Positions 26,153-36,932 of a stretch of 64,000 nucleotides of DNA are shown here, one piece after another. Source of the DNA: Actinomycetota bacterium (lineage in GTDB: Bacteria; Actinomycetota; Thermoleophilia; Gaiellales; Gaiellaceae). The notes under the pieces were generated by a model, which searched no databases, was not told the origin of the DNA, and saw only the letters and a program-made list of their open reading frames with translations. Numbering within the stretch: position 1 is the first letter of the stretch; the number at the start of each line of letters is the position of its first letter. The translations under genes and the position numbers were made by a program. The stretch covers positions 1-64,000 of the forward strand of contig VAWH01000067.1 of the NCBI GenBank assembly GCA_005888315.1, given 5' to 3'.

Positions 26153-26168
26153 GGACGCGATCGCGTCC
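26153..26168. repeat. 16-bp perfect palindrome after the Ig-like protein gene
   Basis: GGACGCGATCGCGTCC lies eight bases after the stop codon. It could be a protein-binding site or a hairpin; the same GGGACGCG/CGCGTCCC arms reappear in the terminator 92 bases downstream. Confidence 0.5.
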
Positions 26169-26259
26169 CTCACTTCGTGGTTGCATCGGCGGATCCGAGA
26201 AGCAGAAGAGGGTTTGGCGGAAAAGTCACCGGGCAAGCACCGGCCAGGGCCTAACAGCA

Positions 26260-26297
26260 GGCGGGACGCGTGCCTCTCCCTGAGATCGCGTCCCGCC
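26260..26297 (+). terminator. Stem-loop terminator candidate downstream of the Ig-like protein gene
   Basis: GGCGGGACGCG (26260-26270) is perfectly complementary to CGCGTCCCGCC (26287-26297) across a 16-base loop. A T-poor sequence follows, so termination strength is uncertain. Confidence 0.6.
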
Positions 26298-26396
26298 TAC
26301 TTGTGCTTAGAAGCGCTAGAGTCGTAAGTGCCAGATGCGCTTCGGAGCCTCTGGCCTTGCGGCCGTTCGACCCGGAGGCGAGGGGAACATTTCAGC

Positions 26397-26600
26397 GTGA
26401 ATGACGCCCAGCAGGTTCTTCGGGCGACCAACCTAGAGCTTCGTCGCGTCCTCTCTGACCTTGGCGCAGACGGGGACCAGTTCGTTTGTGAATGCGGCGC
26501 GAAAGAGTGCGAGGCGGTCATCCGTTTGACCGGCGAGGAATTCGACGCCTTCGTGGCGACGGCAAACGGCATGCCTTTGGTTTGCCGCGACCATCGCTGA
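26397..26600 (+). CDS. Small CECG-motif protein, short paralogue
   Basis: The product has 67 residues from GTG 26397, preceded by GAGGGG. Helix NDAQQVLRATNLELRRVL is followed by FVCECGAKECEAVIRL, a GEEFDAFVA segment and the ending CRDHR. The architecture matches the 111-residue protein at 20144 (helix, CECG-x3-C, amphipathic strand, then a short tail). Function unknown. Confidence 0.65.
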   Translation: MNDAQQVLRATNLELRRVLSDLGADGDQFVCECGAKECEAVIRLTGEEFDAFVATANGMPLVCRDHR

Positions 26601-26695
26601 CGGCAGTTCACAGCCGCGCCTCGTTTCTGAGAAGGACCCGCCGACCAGCGGGATTCCGTCTCTATCCCCAACCGGTTCGCTCGGAGAGTGATCGT

Positions 26696-26883
26696 GACAT
26701 CGGCGCTCTCCGGGGTCTCATCGGCCACTCGCGAACGGACACGACGCAGCAGTACTTGGATGAAGTGGGTCTCGACGAACTGGCCGAGGCTCTGGAGCGC
26801 GCTGCAGCCAAGCGACACGCACAAGCGCCGCCAGATCTGACGACGCTCGGTCGGAAGTCTCGACCGGCCTCGAAAGGCTTGAG
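26696..26883 (+). pseudogene. 3' remnant of a tyrosine recombinase (phage-type integrase)
   Basis: The frame encodes DIGALRGLIGHSRTDTTQQY, which is the C-terminal catalytic part of tyrosine recombinases (LxGHS with the following TxxYxx tyrosine), then a helical tail VGLDELAEALERAAAKRHAQ. Upstream of 26696 the similarity ends and no catalytic Arg region is found in any frame. The remnant runs straight into the 3' end of the tmRNA gene on the other strand, a common integration target, so this is probably a scar of a lost integrated element. Confidence 0.75.
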
Positions 26884-27246
26884 TGGAGGCGGCGGGAATC
26901 GAACCCGCGTCCGCGGACGCACCGCCAGAGCGTCTACAAGCTTAGGCTGCCGTTGATTTTCGCCCGCCGGCCGGTTGGCAGCCGACCAACCGCCGGGCTA
27001 GCCATCCTTTGGTGTCGCGCTTCGGGCGATTGGCTCTCCCTAGGCGCCGAGCCCGTTTTTGACGCCGCTACCCGAACCACGGGCCGAGTTCGGAGCGACG
27101 CGCTCAGCTACTGATTAGGCAGCTAGAGCGAGTGCGTGATCGTTATCCGCACTTACGTTGTTTCCCGGTTGTTTTACGAGGCCGACCGGGGACCTCGGCT
27201 TGCGACTCTGCCGGAGAATCGACCACGTCGAAACCAGGTCGCCCCC
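26884..27246 (-). ncRNA. ssrA: tmRNA (transfer-messenger RNA)
   Basis: On the minus strand the 5' end GGGGGCGACCTGGTTTCGACG and the 3' end carrying a T-arm (GGGTTCGATTCCCG) and CGCCTCC pair to form the acceptor stem; discriminator A, CCA not encoded. The length of 363 nt is normal. The tag frame runs 27165-27115 and encodes GNNVSADNDHALALAA followed by TAA, ending in the expected LAA. It acts with SmpB (28031) to rescue stalled ribosomes and tag products for proteolysis. Confidence 0.95.
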
Positions 27247-27275
27247 GTATGTCCTCCAAATTGTAGCCTCGATCC

Positions 27276-27860
27276 GTGGCCGCGATTCGATCCGAACGCC
27301 TGGAGCTGGTCTCGATCTCGCCTGATTTCATCGCTGCGCTGCTCGACGGGCGGAGGGACGAGGCCGAGGCCACGGCGGCGCTGACGCTTCCCGACGACTG
27401 GCCCGACGCTCACGACCGCCGCTTCCTCAATCTCCGCCTCCGGCAAATGGTCGAGCGGCCGGAGATCCAGAAATGGTTCGTCTACGCGGTGGTGCTTCCG
27501 GAGGACGAGCGGCCGATGATCGGCCACGCGGGCTTCCACGGGCCGCCCGGCATCAATGCTGTCAACGCGCCCGACGCCGTCGAGGTCGGCTACACGGTTT
27601 TCGAGCCCCACCGTCGCCGCGGCTACGCAACCGAGGTCGTGCGCGCCCTGATCGGCTGGGCGTCGGGCGAGCACGGCCTCCGGCGCTTCATCGCCTCGAT
27701 CAGCCCGGAGAACGAAGCCTCGCTCGCGCTCGTCCGGCGGTTGGGGTTTCAGGAGATCGGCCGGCATTGGGACGAGGAGGACGGCGAGGAGCTCGAATTT
27801 CAGCTACGGCTCAATGCAATCGGCGGCGCGAGTCCTCCGGATGTCCAGAACGAGCGTTAG
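27276..27860 (+). CDS. GNAT-family N-acetyltransferase
   Basis: The product has 194 residues from GTG 27276, only 30 bases from the tmRNA 5' end in divergent orientation. AIRSERLELVSISPDF at the start and VEVGYTVFEPHRRRGYATEV (acetyl-CoA motif A, RRRGYAT) with ISPENEASLALVRRLGFQEIG are typical of the RimJ/RimL-like branch that acetylates N-termini or small amines. The substrate is not predictable. The gene separates ssrA from smpB. Confidence 0.88.
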   Translation: MAAIRSERLELVSISPDFIAALLDGRRDEAEATAALTLPDDWPDAHDRRFLNLRLRQMVERPEIQKWFVYAVVLPEDERPMIGHAGFHGPPGINAVNAPDAVEVGYTVFEPHRRRGYATEVVRALIGWASGEHGLRRFIASISPENEASLALVRRLGFQEIGRHWDEEDGEELEFQLRLNAIGGASPPDVQNER

Positions 27861-27866
27861 TTAGCC

Positions 27867-27924
27867 CGGCCGCACCGGCAAAGCCGCCACGGCCTCCAGG
27901 TCGGCATCGCAAGCGATGCCTCAG
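27867..27924 (+). repeat. Dispersed double-hairpin repeat, copy B1
   Basis: It starts six bases after the GNAT stop. It reads CGGCCGCACCGGCAAAGCCG, CCACGGCCTCCAGGT, then the perfect hairpin GGCATCGCAAGCGATGCC. It is identical to copy B2 over the shared core and extends a few bases into sequence matching the end of smpB. Confidence 0.85.
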
Positions 27925-27976
27925 CGAAGGCGCTTGGAGCGTCTAATAGCGCCTCTCGCTCACAGGCCGAGTTGAA

Positions 27977-28030
27977 CGGCCGCACCGGCAAAGCCGCCAC
28001 GGCCTCCAGGTCGGCATCGCAAGCGATGCC
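27977..28030 (+). repeat. Dispersed double-hairpin repeat, copy B2
   Basis: The same core as B1, 110 bp downstream. Read on the minus strand it begins on the base after the smpB stop codon (TGA 28033-28031) with GGCATCGCTTGCGATGCC, so it could act as a 3' stabiliser or terminator for smpB. Confidence 0.85.
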
Positions 28031-28492
28031 TCAGCGACGGCGCCTGAGCGCGCGCTCCATGTCGCGCTGGGCGTCGCGCTTGGCGATGTCGCGACGCTTG
28101 TCGCGCTGCTCCTTGCCGCGGGCGACGGCCAGCTCGAGCTTCGCGCGGCCGTTCTTGAAGTACAGGCGCGTCGGTACGAGCGTCAGGCCTTTCTGCTGTA
28201 CCTGGCCGATCAGCGACTCGATCTCGCGCCTGTGCAGGAGCAGCTTCCGGTCGCGGTCGGGCTCGTGGTTGGCAACGTTCCCCTGCTTGTACTCGTCGAT
28301 GTGGGCGCCGATCAGCCACACCTCGCCGTCACGCAAGTCGGCGTAGGCCTGCGCGAGCGTGACCCGCCCGTCGCGGAGCGACTTGACCTCCGTGCCGGTT
28401 AGCTGCAGGCCCGCCTCGTAGCGGTCGAGCAGGTGGTACTCGTGCCGCGCACGACGGTTCTCGGCGATCGGCTTCACTCCGTCCTCCGCCAT
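28031..28492 (-). CDS. smpB: SsrA-binding protein SmpB
   Basis: The product has 153 residues, the usual length. Signatures: ENRRARHEYHLLDRYEAGLQLTGTEVKSLR, GEVWLIGAHIDEY, HEPDRDRKLLLHRREI and LTLVPTRLYFKNGRAKLEL, ending in the basic tail MERALRRRR that inserts near the ribosomal decoding centre. It partners tmRNA encoded 800 bases away. Nine bases separate its start from the RNase R-family stop, so the two are probably co-transcribed. Confidence 0.97.
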   Translation of the reverse strand: MAEDGVKPIAENRRARHEYHLLDRYEAGLQLTGTEVKSLRDGRVTLAQAYADLRDGEVWLIGAHIDEYKQGNVANHEPDRDRKLLLHRREIESLIGQVQQKGLTLVPTRLYFKNGRAKLELAVARGKEQRDKRRDIAKRDAQRDMERALRRRR

Positions 28493-28501
28493 CGACGGAG
28501 T

Positions 28502-30079
28502 CTAGGCAGGCGCGAGCTCGACCTTGCCGGCGGGCTTGTCGATCGACTCGACGCGGACCTCGATTGGATCGCCGAGCCGAAAGGTGCCGCCGCCACGGCG
28601 GCCGACCAGGGCCGTGCCGAGGTCGTTGAGCTCGAAGTAGTCGCCGGCGAGGCGGCGCGCCGGCAGGAAGCCTTCGAAGACTTCGCCGAAGCGGGCGAAG
28701 AGGCCCGACCCGATCGCGCCGATGATCTCCCCGTCGAAGGGCTCGTCCCAGCCCCGCTCGTACAACTCGGCGTCGAGCAGCCAGGCCAGGCAGATGTCGT
28801 CGGCGCGGTATTCAATGTCCGCCGCGGCGCGCTCCCGCGCTGACGTGTGCTCGGCAAGCTCGCCGAGATCCGGCGGTACCGGGTCCCCGGACATGTCCAG
28901 TTCGCGCAGCAGAGCGCGGTGGACGATGAGGTCGGGATAGCGGCGGATCGGCGAGGTGAAATGGCAGTAGGCGGAGCTTGCGAGGCCCGAGTGGCCGAGG
29001 TTGCGCGGGTCGTAGCGCGCCTGCTTGAGCGAGCGCAGCACGAGCGCGGGGAAAGCCTCCCTGCCCCGGCCCGACTTTGCCGAATACTCGGTCACGAGCT
29101 CGCTCGCCGCAGCGGCGAGCGCAGCGGCGCCGGCAGGCGAGAGGTTCTCCGGCGCGGGCGGCGTCGGGACCTTCAGGTCGGCGAGCTTCGCCAGCAGCAG
29201 CTCGACCGCCTGTGGCTCCGGCCGCTCGTGCACGCGGAACAGCGCCTCGCGTCGCCGGCCCGCGAGCAGCGAGGCGACGCACTCGTTGGCGAGGATCATC
29301 AGCTCCTCGACGAGCATGTGGGAATGCGCCTCCTCGGCGCGCCAGGCGCGGGAGACGCCGCCCTCTTCTTCGAACTCGAACTCGATCTCGGGCGACTCGA
29401 CGCGCAGGGCGCCTCGCCCGAAGCGGCGCCCGCGCAGCTCGGTCGAGACGGCTTCAGCGCGCCGCAGCGCCTGCGTCAACTCGGCGTCCGCCTGCTCGCG
29501 GCCGGCGAGGATCGCCTCCGCGCGGCCGTACGTGAGCCGCTCGCGGCTGCGGATGACGGAGCGGTAGAAGGTAGGCTCGCCTGCTGGAAGCGGGATCTCG
29601 ACCGTGACGCAAAGGCGATCCTCGTGCGGTCGCAGGGAGCAGAGATCCTCCGACAGGTCGGGCGGCAGCATCGGCGCGACGCGGCCCGGCACGTAGGTCG
29701 AGAACGCACGCTCGGCTGCACCCCGATCGAGCGGCGTGCCGGCCGGGACGAAGTACGAGACGTCGGCAATGTGGACGTACGCCCGATCGTCCTTCAGCGT
29801 CAGCGCGTCGTCGAAGTCCTTCGCCGTCTCCGGGTCGATCGTGAAAGAAAGCTCGTCGCGGAGGTCGACGCGTCCCTCGAGTGACGGCGCGGGCGCGTCA
29901 TGAGGCTCGAAGCCTTGCCGGACGCCGGTCTCCACGAGCAACGCCTCCAGCACATTGTCGACCCGCTTGGCCGAGCCGAGGAGACGCTGCATGCGCGCCC
30001 TTCCACGCCGGCCCGAGACCAGGGCGAGATCGCCCGGCCGGGCCTCGCCCCCGCCCTTGCGGTCGACCACGATCGGCAC
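28502..30079 (-). CDS. rnr: RNase R / RNase II-family exoribonuclease
   Basis: At least 525 residues. RNB-domain signatures: FTIDPETAKDFDDALTL with the metal-binding Asp residues, YVHIADVSYFVPAGTPLD, YVPGRVAPMLPPDLSEDLCS and the YCHFTSPIRRYPDLIVHR motif; a C-terminal S1-like segment ends KVELAPA. It degrades RNA 3' to 5', including structured RNA and tmRNA-targeted messages, fitting its place beside smpB. Homology-like sequence (VELARRGKLLVGEPYF) continues about 30 codons upstream of GTG 30079 but contains no ATG, GTG or TTG before a stop near 30201, so the true start is unclear or non-canonical. Confidence 0.88.
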   Translation of the reverse strand: MPIVVDRKGGGEARPGDLALVSGRRGRARMQRLLGSAKRVDNVLEALLVETGVRQGFEPHDAPAPSLEGRVDLRDELSFTIDPETAKDFDDALTLKDDRAYVHIADVSYFVPAGTPLDRGAAERAFSTYVPGRVAPMLPPDLSEDLCSLRPHEDRLCVTVEIPLPAGEPTFYRSVIRSRERLTYGRAEAILAGREQADAELTQALRRAEAVSTELRGRRFGRGALRVESPEIEFEFEEEGGVSRAWRAEEAHSHMLVEELMILANECVASLLAGRRREALFRVHERPEPQAVELLLAKLADLKVPTPPAPENLSPAGAAALAAAASELVTEYSAKSGRGREAFPALVLRSLKQARYDPRNLGHSGLASSAYCHFTSPIRRYPDLIVHRALLRELDMSGDPVPPDLGELAEHTSARERAAADIEYRADDICLAWLLDAELYERGWDEPFDGEIIGAIGSGLFARFGEVFEGFLPARRLAGDYFELNDLGTALVGRRGGGTFRLGDPIEVRVESIDKPAGKVELAPA

Positions 30080-30204
30080 GCCCGGCCTGAAGTACGGCTC
30101 GCCAACCAGCAGCTTGCCGCGCCGGGCGAGCTCGACAACAAGCGGTTCTACTGACGCGCGAGTCTCGCTTCGGTGAACGGAGCTCTCCTTTGACCGGGTT
30201 TAGA

Positions 30205-30259
30205 CGGCCGCACGGGCAAAGGCCCGCACGGCCTCCAGCCGGCATCGCAAGCGACGCCT
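30205..30259 (+). repeat. Dispersed double-hairpin repeat, copy C
   Basis: It lies directly after the ftsX stop codon (TAG 30262-30260) on the minus strand. Plus-strand core: CGGCCGCACGGGCAAAGGCC, CGCACGGCCTCCAGCC, GGCATCGCAAGCGACGCC. The CCGGC/GCCGG arms of the first hairpin have changed to GGGC/GCCC together, which keeps pairing. Confidence 0.82.
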
Positions 30260-31126
30260 CTAGACCTGAAGAAATCGTCTGATCGTCAGGCCGGAACCCG
30301 CCGCGCCCACCAACAAGCCGACGCCGAGAATGATCAACGCCGTCAGCTCAAAGGGCCAAGCGTGGATGTCGGACCCCTTGATCAGGTTGATGTGCTGTAG
30401 GACGATCAACTTGCCGAGCAGAAGCAGGATGATCGCACCGAGCGCGCCCGCAATGCCCGTCATCAGTCCTTCGACCATGAATGGGCCACGGACGAACCAG
30501 TTCGTCGCCCCCACGAGCTTCATGACCTCGATCTCACGACGGCGCGCGAAGATAGCGAGACGAATCGTGTTGGCGATCAGGACTGTCGAGGAAACGAGCA
30601 AGATGACGACGGCGAAGATGAAGAAGATGTCTATCCACTTCGCGACCGCGAGCAGTCTGTGGGCGGTCTTCTTGCCGTAGTTGACGTCGCTCACTCCCGC
30701 CGGCTTCGGTGTGAGCGACTTTGCGATCGCTTCCGTGTCCTCGCCGCGCTTCGGCTGGACCGTGAATGCGTAACCGAGCGGGTTGGAGGGCAGCGTCACG
30801 GTCTTGTAGACCGGGTAGTGCTTCTCGACGTCCTTGAGCGCGTCCTGTGGGTTCACGACCCCTACCGACGTGACCCTCGGGTCGTTGAGCAGGCGCGCCC
30901 GGAGCGCGTTCATCTCCTTATTCGTGGCGTCCTTGTTGAAGAACACCTTGACGACGAGCTCGCGTTTGTAGTGCTTGCTCACCGAGAAGCCCCACGTCGC
31001 GAGCCCGATCAGGAAGCCGAGCAGAAACATCCCGATCAGAACGGTCATCGTCGCGGCGACGGTCGTCGACACGTTCGCCCCGAGTGAGCGGACCGCCTCC
31101 GCGAGCAAGAGCTTGAAGCGTCCCAT
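30260..31126 (-). CDS. ftsX: Cell division protein FtsX
   Basis: The product has 288 residues and four membrane segments: one near the N-terminus (MTVLIGMFLLGFLIGLATWG), a large extracytoplasmic domain (about 50-170) and three in the FtsX/MacB-like C-terminal part including NTIRLAIFARRREIEVMKLVGA. With FtsE it forms the ABC-type complex that activates peptidoglycan hydrolases at the septum. The start directly follows the ftsE stop. Confidence 0.95.
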   Translation of the reverse strand: MGRFKLLLAEAVRSLGANVSTTVAATMTVLIGMFLLGFLIGLATWGFSVSKHYKRELVVKVFFNKDATNKEMNALRARLLNDPRVTSVGVVNPQDALKDVEKHYPVYKTVTLPSNPLGYAFTVQPKRGEDTEAIAKSLTPKPAGVSDVNYGKKTAHRLLAVAKWIDIFFIFAVVILLVSSTVLIANTIRLAIFARRREIEVMKLVGATNWFVRGPFMVEGLMTGIAGALGAIILLLLGKLIVLQHINLIKGSDIHAWPFELTALIILGVGLLVGAAGSGLTIRRFLQV

Positions 31127-31900
31127 TTACGAGGCGTAACCTCCACGCCGCTCGTCGCGCGCCAGCCGGCCGTCGTCGAGTGCGATCACACGGCGACGCA
31201 TCTTGTCGACCATCTCGCGGTCGTGCGTCGCCATCAGCACCGTCGTCCCGGCGCGGTTGATGCGGTAGAGCAGCTGCATGATCCCGACCGACGTATCGGG
31301 ATCGAGGTTCCCGGTCGGCTCGTCGCAGATCAGAAGCGGCGGGTGGTTGACGACGGCGCGCGCGATCGAGACGCGCTGCTGCTCGCCGCCCGAGAGCTCG
31401 TCCGGGTACGAGCTCATCTTGTGAGCGAGGCCGACGAGGTTCAGCACCTCCGGCACCTTGCGGCGGATCGAGTTGCCGCCCTCGCCCTGGACCTTCAGAG
31501 CGTAGGCGACGTTCTCGGCCGCGGTGCGGTTCGGGAGCAGCTTGAAGTCCTGGAAGACGCAGCCGATGTTACGGCGGAGCAGCGGCACCTTCGAGCGCTT
31601 GAGCCTGGTCAGATCGCGACCGCCGACGACGATCTTGCCCGCGGTCGGCTCGATCTCCTTAAGCACCAGCCGGATCACCGTCGACTTGCCCGAGCCGGAG
31701 GCGCCGACGACGAAGACGAAGTCGCCCTTCTCGATCACGAAGGAGACGTCGGTCAGCGCCGCGACGTTCGGCTCGTAAACCTTGCGCACGGCGTCGAAGA
31801 CAATCATTGCGCCGGCGCTTGCCACGCTCGGCTGCGCGCCGTCCTCTTCAGGCCGTCCGACGACGGCGACGGGAGTGTCTGTCTGCAGCTCTGTGTCCAT
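31127..31900 (-). CDS. ftsE: Cell division ATP-binding protein FtsE
   Basis: The product has 257 residues from ATG 31900 (GTG 31924 and ATG 31807 are alternatives). Walker A is GASGSGKST, signature LSGGEQQR, Walker [13 protein letters not shown], and the switch [10 protein letters not shown]. The core begins [14 protein letters not shown]; about 31 residues of Pro/Thr/Val-rich sequence precede it, unusual for FtsE and perhaps not translated. It is in an operon with ftsX. Confidence 0.94.
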   Translation of the reverse strand: MDTELQTDTPVAVVGRPEEDGAQPSVASAGAMIVFDAVRKVYEPNVAALTDVSFVIEKGDFVFVVGASGSGKSTVIRLVLKEIEPTAGKIVVGGRDLTRLKRSKVPLLRRNIGCVFQDFKLLPNRTAAENVAYALKVQGEGGNSIRRKVPEVLNLVGLAHKMSSYPDELSGGEQQRVSIARAVVNHPPLLICDEPTGNLDPDTSVGIMQLLYRINRAGTTVLMATHDREMVDKMRRRVIALDDGRLARDERRGGYAS

Positions 31901-31978
31901 TACCGGGGTCCGAAGGGCGACCACTACCAGTCGCTCCGGTACGGCTTCGCGCAGAAGAGTCTAGCCAAGCCTCCGGAT

Positions 31979-33086
31979 CTACATCACTTTGCCCGCCGCT
32001 TTGGCGAGCAGGTATTCGTGGATGAACTCGTCCAGAGCCCCGTCGAGAACCGCCTGCGTATTGCCGGTTTCGTGCTCCGTCCGATGATCCTTGACGAGCT
32101 GGTACGGGTGCAGGACGTAGCTGCGGATCTGGCTGCCGAAGTCGGCCTGCTGCGCCCCGCCGCGCTCGCGGGCGAGTTCCTGCTCTCGCCTCTCCTGCTC
32201 GAGCTCGGCCAACCGTGACTTGAGGATCCGCAGCCCCGTCTGCTTGTTGGCGGCCTGCGAGCGCTCGTTCTGACACTGGACGACGATGCCGGTCGGGAGG
32301 TGGGTGATCCGGACCGCCGAGTCGGTCTTGTTGACGTGCTGGCCGCCAGCCCCGCTCGCGCGATAGGTGTCGATCCGCAGCTCGCTCTCGTCGAGCTCGA
32401 CGTCCTCGTCCTCAGGGAGCAGCGGGCTGACGATCACCTGCGCGAACGAGGTGTGACGGCGGTGTGCCTGGTCGAACGGCGAGAGGCGGACGAGCCGGTG
32501 GACGCCGCGCTCTGCCTTGAGGATGCCGTAGGCGTTCTCGCCCTTGACGGTGAAGGTGGCGGACTTCAGCCCTGCCTCCTCGCCCGGGCTCGCCTCGATC
32601 AGCTCGGCCTGGAAGCCGCGATCGGACGCCCAACGCAGGTACATGCGGAGCAGGATCTCGGCCCAATCCTGCGCGTCGGTGCCACCCGTCCCGGCATGGA
32701 TGGTGACGACCGCGTCGCCACCGTCGTACTCGCCCGTGAAGAGCGCGTCTTCCTGAAGCCGTTCGAGCTCGTTGCGGAGCGGGGCGATCGAGGCGGCGAT
32801 TTCGTCGGCCATCTCCCCGTCCATGGCGAAGAGCTCGCGCGCATCCTCGTAATCGCGCGACAGGCGCTCGTAGCGGTCGAGCCGCTTGGTCAGGCGGGCG
32901 TGGTCGGCCGAAACCCGCGCCGCGCGTTGCTGTTCGTCCCAGAATCCCGGTGCGCCGAGCTCGTCCTCGAGCCCGGCGATGCGTCGCCTCAGCTCCTCCG
33001 GGTCAAAGGTAATCACGGACCCAGGCGAGCTGGGTCCCGATCTCCTCGAGCTGCTGCTCCAGCGGTTGTTGCGTCGGCTCGCTCAC
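31979..33086 (-). CDS. prfB: Peptide chain release factor 2, with programmed +1 frameshift
   Basis: The zero frame opens at GTG 33086 and encodes MSEPTQQPLEQQLEEIG...WVRDYL, then meets TGA at 33005-33003. A +1 shift continues DPEELRRRIAGLEDELGAPGFWD and gives about 372 residues, the normal RF2 length. Codon recognition SPF (RLSPFDQAHRRHTSF) and the catalytic GAGGQHVNKTDSAVR are present. It recognises UGA and UAA stop codons. Alternatively translation could start inside the +1 frame at GTG 33016, but the N-terminal helix before the shift aligns with RF2. Confidence 0.94.
33002..33010 (-). promoter_or_regulatory. RF2 autoregulatory frameshift site (CTT TGA C)
   Basis: On the minus strand the codons TAC CTT TGA C occur exactly where the two prfB frames meet; the C after TGA weakens termination. 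Low RF2 would favour the +1 shift from CTT to TTT-frame GAC. The upstream Shine-Dalgarno-like enhancer seen in E. coli (AGGGGG) is not obvious here. Confidence 0.88.
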
Positions 33087-33144
33087 CCGGTCGATGGTAG
33101 CGAGAGGCGAAAATGTTCCAGTCTTGGCACGAAGATGTCTTGAC

Positions 33145-33172
33145 AAAACCAGGTGTCGGACACCTGGTTTTT
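33145..33172. terminator. Bidirectional intrinsic terminator between secA and prfB
   Basis: AAAACCAGGTGTC pairs perfectly with GACACCTGGTTTT around a single central base; the apex would open to a 5-nt loop. Flanking A and T runs make it a bidirectional rho-independent terminator. It separates secA from prfB on the minus strand. Confidence 0.8.
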
Positions 33173-33209
33173 CGGGCCACGTGATCGGCGATAGCTGAAT
33201 CCGGCGGCA

Positions 33210-33236
33210 GCCGTTCCGGGCTCCGCCCGGGACGGC
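33210..33236. terminator. Second GC-rich hairpin downstream of secA
   Basis: GCCGTTCCGGGC and GCCCGGGACGGC form a 12-bp stem with one G-U/T-G wobble and a TCC loop, 45 bases after the secA stop. No T-tract follows. It may slow or protect the secA transcript 3' end. Confidence 0.5.
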
Positions 33237-33280
33237 TCACAACCGTCTCCTAGCACCACCGATAGCCGGAAGTCGTCCGG

Positions 33281-35971
<2,691 letters not shown>

Positions 35972-35996
35972 GACCGACCTAGGGTAGCGGCTAGGA

Positions 35997-36932
35997 CTAA
36001 CGGCCAGACTTCGCCGAAGGGCTCGCTGTGGTCGCGCCGCTGCGAGCAAAGGCACCGGCGAGCTCGAACAGCAGCCGGCGCTCGGTCGGCCGCAGCGGCC
36101 TCCCGAAGACCTGCTGGACGAGACCGGCGGGCGCCGGAACCGACAGCTTCGGTTGCCGCAGCGCATGCGGCCAGTCCTTGCTCGGCTCGAGCATGTAGAC
36201 GGGCGCGCCGATCGGCACTCCCTGCGCGGCCGCGAGGTCGCGGCAGGTGAGGCCGCTGCTCGCACTGCTCGAGCAGGCGACGATCACCGGCTGATCCTTC
36301 GGCGGGAGGAGCACGACGGCGCGGCGGCCTGGGCCGGGCTCGACCTCCACGGGCCCCGTCCCGATCGACTGGACACTCGCCACGACATTCAGCTTCGCGA
36401 AGAAGTCGTTCGAGACGGCCTCGGCGTCGAGACGGATTCGCCTGGCGAGGAGCGGTGGCACTGCGCCTCGTTCCTCGGCGGCGTCGAGTTGCGTGAGCAC
36501 GTACGTCCTGGTCAAGCGCGGCTGCGCCTGAATCCGTTCGGCGAGCCTGTAGGTGTGGGGCGAAGCGAGACGCGTGCCATCAAGGACCGCCACAGGGCGG
36601 CACGTGAAGACGGCGGATCGGGCACCAGGGCAGCGAACTTCGGCCGGCGCCGGACCGCGATAGCGCCGGTGCGGATCGATCGAGAAGCGGATGTTGGAGT
36701 TGCTCTTCGTCTTCAGCCATGGAACGAGGTCGAGCTTGGTCGCCGCCACCGCCGCGCCGCCGGCAACGACAATCCCTGCGAACGCCAGCACGCCGCCTCG
36801 CACGAGCCAGGAGCGCCGCCTCGGCCCCCGTGCCTGCTTCGCGCGCCGGAGCAGGAGCTCCGGATCGGCGTCGACCTCGGGGGCGATGCGGCCAAGCGCG
36901 TCGGCAACGACCGGGTCGTATGGAGCGTTCAC
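35997..36932 (-). CDS. Membrane-anchored partner of an ECF sigma factor (putative anti-sigma)
   Basis: The product has 311 residues from GTG 36932, overlapping the sigma factor stop by four bases. About 45 cytoplasmic residues, one membrane segment ([23 protein letters not shown]) and a large outside domain with [14 protein letters not shown] and [14 protein letters not shown] cysteine pairs. It lacks the HxxxCxxC zinc motif of ZAS anti-sigma factors, so the role is inferred from context and topology. Confidence 0.7.
   Translation of the reverse strand: MNAPYDPVVADALGRIAPEVDADPELLLRRAKQARGPRRRSWLVRGGVLAFAGIVVAGGAAVAATKLDLVPWLKTKSNSNIRFSIDPHRRYRGPAPAEVRCPGARSAVFTCRPVAVLDGTRLASPHTYRLAERIQAQPRLTRTYVLTQLDAAEERGAVPPLLARRIRLDAEAVSNDFFAKLNVVASVQSIGTGPVEVEPGPGRRAVVLLPPKDQPVIVACSSSASSGLTCRDLAAAQGVPIGAPVYMLEPSKDWPHALRQPKLSVPAPAGLVQQVFGRPLRPTERRLLFELAGAFARSGATTASPSAKSGR

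Noticed and set aside
26884-26956. Continuation of the integrase-like frame (GGGGNRTRVRGR) as protein
   Set aside because: This is the translation of the tmRNA T-arm region and is a well-known artefact, not a protein tail.
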